Program-made: the position numbers and the translations under genes
The notes under the pieces: generated by a model
Told to the model about the DNA's origin: nothing
Databases searched by the model: none
What the model saw: only the letters and a program-made list of their open reading frames with translations
In this document: positions 7,505-10,684 of the stretch, one piece after another
Numbering within the stretch: the stretch's first letter is position 1
How the letters are laid out: each line of letters begins with the position of its first letter
Assembly (NCBI GenBank): GCA_017431585.1
Contig: JAFRKU010000092.1
Location: 1 to 10,684 of the forward strand
Source of the DNA: a bacterium
GTDB lineage: Bacteria; Patescibacteriota; Microgenomatia; UBA1400; PJMF01
Direction of reading: 5' to 3'
Length of the DNA: 10,684 nucleotides

Positions 7505-7588
7505 ATGACAGAAAAAGTGCAAAAAATGGCGCGGTGGCGTGCAAAACTAGCTGCTCAGGGCAATAGGGCAAAAATTGGTCTATTGTGA
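7505..7588 (+). CDS. Possible 27-residue peptide with Shine-Dalgarno site
   Basis: An ATG at 7505 opens 27 codons, beginning MTEKVQKMARWRAKLA, to a TGA at 7586-7588. An AAGGA sits 7 nt before the ATG, a good ribosome binding site where most neighbours have none. The peptide is strongly basic (K and R rich) and resembles no family I know. A 6-bp inverted repeat (7561-7566 with 7580-7585) overlaps its end, without a T run. ORFs of this length arise often by chance; the Shine-Dalgarno site is the only real support. Confidence 0.22.
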   Translation: MTEKVQKMARWRAKLAAQGNRAKIGLL

Positions 7589-7613
7589 CCTAGTTTGGGC
7601 TATAAATTGGTAC

Positions 7614-7641
7614 TTGACGGTGGGCGAATCGGTTGTAAAAT
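7614..7641 (+). promoter_or_regulatory. Sigma70-type promoter of a putative small RNA
   Basis: TTGACG (7614-7619) and TAAAAT (7636-7641) are 16 bp apart, each one base off consensus. Transcription would start near 7648. No ORF with a ribosome binding site follows before the terminator at 7740. Confidence 0.55.
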
Positions 7642-7647
7642 AGGTTT

Positions 7648-7740
7648 ATCGTTGAGCCTATACTCACACTTTTTGAGCATGCTCTCGGTAGGGGAAAGGC
7701 ACTGTTGTACGTGGACTGTCCAGCGACAATAGTGCTTTTT
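7648..7740 (+). ncRNA. Putative small RNA of about 93 nt, unknown family
   Basis: The stretch is bounded by a promoter (7614-7641) and a canonical intrinsic terminator (7695-7740) with no credible coding sequence between. It contains a perfect 10-bp palindrome GAGCATGCTC at 7675-7684, a G-rich single-stranded stretch (7686-7694) and the terminator stem. I find no tmRNA, 4.5S/SRP or RNase P signature. An 18-codon ORF from ATG 7679 ends inside the stem and lacks a Shine-Dalgarno site. It could instead be an attenuated leader, but the sortase gene downstream has its own promoter. Confidence 0.45.
7695..7740 (+). terminator. Rho-independent terminator
   Basis: GCACTGTTGT (7699-7708) pairs with ACAATAGTGC (7726-7735) over 10 bp including one G-U. 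The stem extends through AAAG (7695-7698) pairing with the start of the T5 run at 7736-7740. Inside, TGGA and TCCA form a second small stem. This is the clearest intrinsic terminator in the window and works only in the + direction. Confidence 0.85.
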
Positions 7741-7807
7741 CATTGGATAAATTTGGCCAAAGACTGCAGTAGACAGATTGTGTACAGAAAGTGCGTCACT
7801 TAAATAC

Positions 7808-7835
7808 TTGACAAATCGCAATTTTGTGGTATAAT
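7808..7835 (+). promoter_or_regulatory. Promoter of the sortase gene
   Basis: Consensus TTGACA (7808-7813) and TATAAT (7830-7835) are separated by 16 bp. The ATG follows the -10 by only 10 nt, so the leader would be about 3-4 nt with no room for a Shine-Dalgarno site. A perfect palindrome TTTGGCCAAA at 7752-7761 and ACTGCAGT at 7763-7770 lie upstream and could bind a regulator. Confidence 0.82.
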
Positions 7836-7845
7836 AGAGTTAATT

Positions 7846-8670
7846 ATGACGACGCTGATTGAAGAATGTAAACAAATCTGTTGTCCGACGCCTTTAAATC
7901 GGGCTAATGTGCCGTCGATGGTTCGTCTCAGGCTAACTTTTTATAATAGTTCACTTTTTGTGAACAGTGAGCTTGTACCAGAGGAAAAACAGGCGGCGAC
8001 GGTGGCGGTGGCCAGTGATAGTTGGATTGACTTTATTTTGAATTTTTTCATGTCGCTGGCGATTATTGTGACGGTGGTGTACTTCGTGCCGAGTGTGTGG
8101 AGCAGGTATGCGCAGGCGACTGAAACCCAAAAAGCGGTGGCGGAGCAAATCATGCTGACCGACGTGCCAGAGGCAACGGCGGAGGTGGAATCAAAGGCGC
8201 CAGAGGTGAATCCGTTGGTGCATGAGGTGGCGGCCGCTTATGATTTGAGTATGCCGGAGGGCAAGTGGCTGATCAGTGAGAAGGCGGGGATCAAATCGCC
8301 GCTATCGGCGGCCTCGCCAGTGGACGATGAGGCCGGTGTATCGGAAATCATGGAAAACGGTGGCTACATTTATCCGCAATTTAATAACATGGGCTGGAAG
8401 GGGAAATTAACAATTTTGGCGGGTCACCACTATAATATGGCGATTTCGCCGGAAAAAGCGCAAACTTCGTTTCAAAATTTGAAGAATTTGGAAGTGGGGG
8501 ACATTGTTTCGGTGGTGGACGATTATAAAGTGTGGAATTACGAGGTGTACAAAATTGAACAATCCGACATGATCACTGAGGCGAATCCGGATTTGCTGAT
8601 GTATACGTGCGTGTACTGGTGGGATAGTCAGCTGCGGTTGTTTGTGTACGCGCGGATTGTGGAAGCTTAA
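7846..8670 (+). CDS. Membrane-anchored sortase family transpeptidase
   Basis: Sortases are extracytoplasmic cysteine transpeptidases that cut a sorting motif in exported proteins and join them to the cell wall or to pilin subunits. This 274-residue protein has one hydrophobic span at about 60-84 after a cytoplasmic N-terminus, then a linker and the catalytic domain from about 165. The triad is visible: His194 in TILAGHHY, Cys255 in LMYTC, and Arg264 in SQLRLFVYARIV. His to Cys is 61 residues, near the usual spacing. Cys to Arg is only 9, so the beta7-beta8 loop is short. Start ATG 7846 is fixed by the promoter just upstream. The class is uncertain (E/F-like by its single N-terminal anchor). 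No LPxTG-type substrate lies in the window, so targets must be encoded elsewhere. Confidence 0.9.
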   Translation: MTTLIEECKQICCPTPLNRANVPSMVRLRLTFYNSSLFVNSELVPEEKQAATVAVASDSWIDFILNFFMSLAIIVTVVYFVPSVWSRYAQATETQKAVAEQIMLTDVPEATAEVESKAPEVNPLVHEVAAAYDLSMPEGKWLISEKAGIKSPLSAASPVDDEAGVSEIMENGGYIYPQFNNMGWKGKLTILAGHHYNMAISPEKAQTSFQNLKNLEVGDIVSVVDDYKVWNYEVYKIEQSDMITEANPDLLMYTCVYWWDSQLRLFVYARIVEA

Positions 8671-8680
8671 ATTTCGGCCT

Positions 8681-10264
8681 TCAAATGGCGTTGACGATGC
8701 AAAAATAGCACTCGGTGCTGGTGGCGGTGCAGTCGGGTTGCTTTTCCCAAGTGCCATCGCCGTGATAATCGGTGATATTCATATCGTGGACGGAATTGGC
8801 GTAGTCGAGCCAGTCGGTGGTGGGTTCTAATTTGGCGCACAAAGCGTAGCCGGCGGTTTGGCCGCTGGTGTGAGCCGGGGCGGTGTAGGAATAGGGGAAA
8901 TCTGGGTGGGCGGGCAAAACATTGCTAGTGAGACAGTCATTGTCACGGGCGGAATAGGGGCCGGTGGCGACGTCGCGGACGGTTTGGTGGGCGATATTGG
9001 CGGTTTGGGGCAAATAGACATCGGTGTGCGGGTCGTAACAGTCTTCCAGAGTATCGGCGAGAGCGGTGAGATCGTCGACGCGGTCCCAATTGCGCCATTT
9101 GGCGGCTTCGTCGGCTTCAAGGGAGGAATAGTCGCGGCCGTCGTAAATGCCTAGTAAATCGCCAAAATATGAGGTGCGCAGATCGTGCCAGAAGTAGGAG
9201 CTGAGGGTGGTAAGTGGCTGGGTGGGGCCGGGGGCGGTGAGTTGCTCGCCGGCTGGATAGGTAAAGGTGGTGTGCGTTTCCCAGCTGCCGGTGGTGTCGT
9301 GGTAGTTGGCGGTGAGAGCGCTGAGCGTGTGATGCATGATATCAATATCTAAAGTGACGTCTGGTAAGTGGGCGAAAAGGATGTGGAGACCGGTTTCATA
9401 CCAATCGTCTTGGGGGAGTACATTTTGCCAGCAGGCGGCAAGTGGCTGGCCAGCCGGGCTGGTGGCAAGGGCGCGGAAAAAATCGCGACCCGCCGCGGCG
9501 TCGATGGTGACTGTATATAAAAGGTGTCCAAAGGCGGTTTTTTGGCGCGGGAGCGGGGCGAAAGTGAGAAACGGGTGCTGGCGGTAGACGGTGAGCCAGG
9601 AGTCCGGTTGTTGCCAGGCGCTTAATTGGTCGAGAGTGCATTCGTAAGCTTCGTTCCAGGCGGAATCCACCAGGGCGCTGTTTTCGGCGACTAAATCGCT
9701 GAGTCGCTCACCGATGGCGGTGGCGTATTGCTCGTTGATATGGTGGATGGTTTCGCTGACGTTGGCGAGCCACCAGACGTCGTCGAGGCGGGCGGCGGTT
9801 TGGGGGAAAGCGCCGAGTGAGTCATAAGTAGCAACCAGGGGATTGGTGGCGAGCTGGCCGACGCCGGTGGTGCGTGCCAGCCAAGTGCGAGCATTGTGAG
9901 TATAAAAACTGAGCGAGAGGGGGTAAGTTTGCTGGTCGCTGGTGACCAGATTGCCGGTAAATTGGGCTAAAAAGGGCGGCGTGTGGTGGCGGACGGTGAG
10001 TTGGCCGGAGAGGGATTGGAAGGGTTCGGCTTGGCTGAAGTGGGCGCTAATGGCGGTGACGGTGGATAATTCCGGTGTAGCAACGATTTTTTGCCAGACT
10101 TCGGTGGCAATTTGGTCGGCGGGGGCGTGGGGATGCGTGCCGTACCAATAGTAGCCGCCGGCGCCGAGGGCGGCGAGGGCCAGGAGGGCGAAGAGGACGA
10201 AGGCCCAGCGGGGAAAGTGGCGAGGTTTGACGATTAATGGTGGCAGGGGCGCGCTGGTGGGCAT
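8681..10264 (-). CDS. Membrane-anchored exported protein, C-terminal pilin-like region
   Basis: This 527-residue protein has a short proline-rich cytoplasmic start, one span at about 19-40 (AFVLFALLALAALGAGGYYW) and a large external part. Residues 50-350 are unrecognised and beta-rich in appearance. Residues about 388-480 follow the pattern of bacterial pseudopilins after their N-terminal helix: WDRVDDLTALADTLEDCY, then VLPAHPDFPYSYT, then YALCAKLE, much like the DLxxLxxALExYY ... P ... YxLCAxLE pattern of GspG-type proteins. The hydrophobic pilin helix and prepilin peptidase site are absent. Six cysteines (409, 444, 476, 511, 519, 522) lie in this part, and disulfides are likely. I chose ATG 10264 because TATAAT sits 6 nt before it; the longer TTG frame from 10303 overlaps the -35. 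It converges on the sortase gene with a 10-bp gap. Confidence 0.82.
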   Translation of the reverse strand: MPTSAPLPPLIVKPRHFPRWAFVLFALLALAALGAGGYYWYGTHPHAPADQIATEVWQKIVATPELSTVTAISAHFSQAEPFQSLSGQLTVRHHTPPFLAQFTGNLVTSDQQTYPLSLSFYTHNARTWLARTTGVGQLATNPLVATYDSLGAFPQTAARLDDVWWLANVSETIHHINEQYATAIGERLSDLVAENSALVDSAWNEAYECTLDQLSAWQQPDSWLTVYRQHPFLTFAPLPRQKTAFGHLLYTVTIDAAAGRDFFRALATSPAGQPLAACWQNVLPQDDWYETGLHILFAHLPDVTLDIDIMHHTLSALTANYHDTTGSWETHTTFTYPAGEQLTAPGPTQPLTTLSSYFWHDLRTSYFGDLLGIYDGRDYSSLEADEAAKWRNWDRVDDLTALADTLEDCYDPHTDVYLPQTANIAHQTVRDVATGPYSARDNDCLTSNVLPAHPDFPYSYTAPAHTSGQTAGYALCAKLEPTTDWLDYANSVHDMNITDYHGDGTWEKQPDCTATSTECYFCIVNAI

Positions 10265-10270
10265 ACGATT

Positions 10271-10299
10271 ATTATACGCACGGCGGACGCATTTTGCAA
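10271..10299 (-). promoter_or_regulatory. Leaderless-type promoter of the 527-aa gene
   Basis: On the minus strand TTGCAA (10299-10294) and TATAAT (10276-10271) are exactly 17 bp apart. The ATG at 10264 starts 6 nt after the -10, so transcription would begin at or next to the start codon. Confidence 0.75.
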
Positions 10300-10487
10300 G
10301 CAAACTCCCATCTCACCGGGGCTGGCACGTCGCTGCGCTTGGTGTGTTCATCTACCCACCTCTCGACACAGAATTTTGGCATAAAACCTCACTGACGCAT
10401 GGTGGGGGTTGCGAGAATTAGCAAGATATACCGCGCTATCGAGCGAGTCTGCATGGTGTGGACGGTTATCTAGCCAAAAATTAGTCT
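10300..10487. other. Intergenic stretch with no recognised gene
   Basis: I see no ORF with coding character, tRNA, or known structural RNA here. The strong G excess of the + strand seen elsewhere is much weaker. An 8-bp direct repeat GCATGGTG occurs at 10397-10404 and 10451-10458, and a short inverted repeat TTGC/GCAA lies near 10409-10424. It may be a gene remnant or accessory DNA linked to the antitoxin locus. Confidence 0.4.
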
Positions 10488-10539
10488 CGAGGCGGGCAGA
10501 CAAGCACGCCTCGCCCTGCTTGCTTTTGGGGCGGCAAGC
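10488..10539 (+). promoter_or_regulatory. Nested inverted repeats, putative antitoxin operator
   Basis: Alternating half-sites surround the -35 region of the antitoxin promoter: CAAGCA (10501-10506), TGCTTGC (10517-10523) and GCAAGC (10534-10539), each pair forming an inverted repeat with a 10-nt spacer. A further perfect 7-bp repeat CGAGGCG/CGCCTCG (10488-10494 with 10507-10513) interlocks with them. RelB-type antitoxins usually repress their own promoter through such sites; the operator role is inferred. Confidence 0.5.
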
Positions 10540-10548
10540 GAGTATAAT
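10520..10548 (+). promoter_or_regulatory. Leaderless-type promoter of the antitoxin gene
   Basis: TTGCTT (10520-10525) and TATAAT (10543-10548) are separated by exactly 17 bp, and the ATG follows the -10 by 6 nt. The -35 overlaps the central half-site of the putative operator, suiting autorepression. Confidence 0.72.
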
Positions 10549-10554
10549 GGGGGC

Positions 10555-10684
10555 ATGAAATATGATCGGCGCTTACAAATCAGATTGGATAGCAACTTGC
10601 ATCAGCAAGCAAATGACTTGTATGAAAAAATGGGCATGGATCTGGCGACGGCGATTCGGCTGTTTTTGCAACAATCGGTGGTGC
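10555..10684 (+). CDS. RelB/DinJ-family antitoxin, 3'-truncated by window edge
   Basis: Only the first 43 codons are in the window. The sequence has the ribbon-helix-helix pattern of RelB/DinJ antitoxins: a beta strand LQIRLDSNL, a helix HQQANDLYEKMGMD, then ATAIRLFLQQSV, where these families typically read SDAIxxFLxQ. The ribbon-helix-helix domain binds the operator DNA, and the missing C-terminus would neutralise a RelE/YafQ-type ribonuclease normally encoded just downstream. That toxin would lie beyond the window. The ATG is fixed by the TATAAT 6 nt upstream. A solitary antitoxin or another ribbon-helix-helix regulator remains possible. Confidence 0.85.
   Translation, partial: MKYDRRLQIRLDSNLHQQANDLYEKMGMDLATAIRLFLQQSVV

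Noticed and set aside
7600..7821. 73-codon minus-strand ORF
   Set aside because: It is antisense to the small-RNA promoter, terminator and sortase promoter region, with no motif or initiation signal.
10265..10303. N-terminal extension of the 527-aa protein from TTG 10303
   Set aside because: It overlaps the -35 and -10 boxes; the ATG at 10264 is placed 6 nt after TATAAT.
10300..10487. tRNA or structural RNA in the gap before the antitoxin
   Set aside because: No T-arm consensus, acceptor stem, or SRP, tmRNA or RNase P signature could be found on either strand.

Overview
The window looks like part of the chromosome of a small-genome bacterium, most likely from the Candidate Phyla Radiation (Patescibacteria) and possibly Saccharibacteria-like. 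The taxon is an inference from gene content: a RadA fragment, a VirD4/TraG-like ATPase with no membrane anchor, a very large tail-fibre-like surface protein, a membrane sortase and a headless pilin-like protein. TGA is used as a stop in the usual way, so this is not a code-25 lineage. The + strand is G-rich over almost the whole window whichever strand is coding. Minus-strand genes therefore encode T/S/P/A/Q-rich proteins, and plus-strand genes V/G/E-rich ones.

Layout. The left edge holds the last three quarters of radA (+). A 160-bp gap follows, filled with imperfect palindromes, and separates radA from a block on the minus strand. Read 5' to 3', that block is a 1142-aa membrane-anchored surface fibre (7183-3755), a 735-aa VirD4/TraG-family ATPase (3706-1499) and a 99-aa protein with two membrane spans (1495-1196). 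The fibre gene has a good promoter and a structured leader of about 88 nt. The ATPase has its own extended -10 box, and the 99-aa gene starts 3 nt after the ATPase stop.

The 7184-7845 interval has no convincing long gene but is full of signals: a leader hairpin, three TATAAT boxes in tandem, a 27-codon ORF with a Shine-Dalgarno sequence, and a promoter-to-terminator unit of about 93 nt that looks like a small RNA gene. Next come a sortase (7846-8670, +) and, converging on it 10 bp away, a 527-aa anchored exported protein whose C-terminal part resembles a pseudopilin without its N-terminal helix (10264-8681, -). The right edge has a repeat-rich promoter and the start of a RelB/DinJ-type antitoxin, cut by the window end.

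How they work together. Most products outside radA and the antitoxin belong at the cell envelope: fibre, ATPase, small membrane protein, sortase and pilin-like protein. A surface display or secretion role is plausible but inferred. No relaxase, VirB4, toxin or sortase substrate lies in the window. Four genes have a -10 box only 6 to 13 nt before the ATG and no Shine-Dalgarno sequence, so leaderless or near-leaderless transcripts seem common here.
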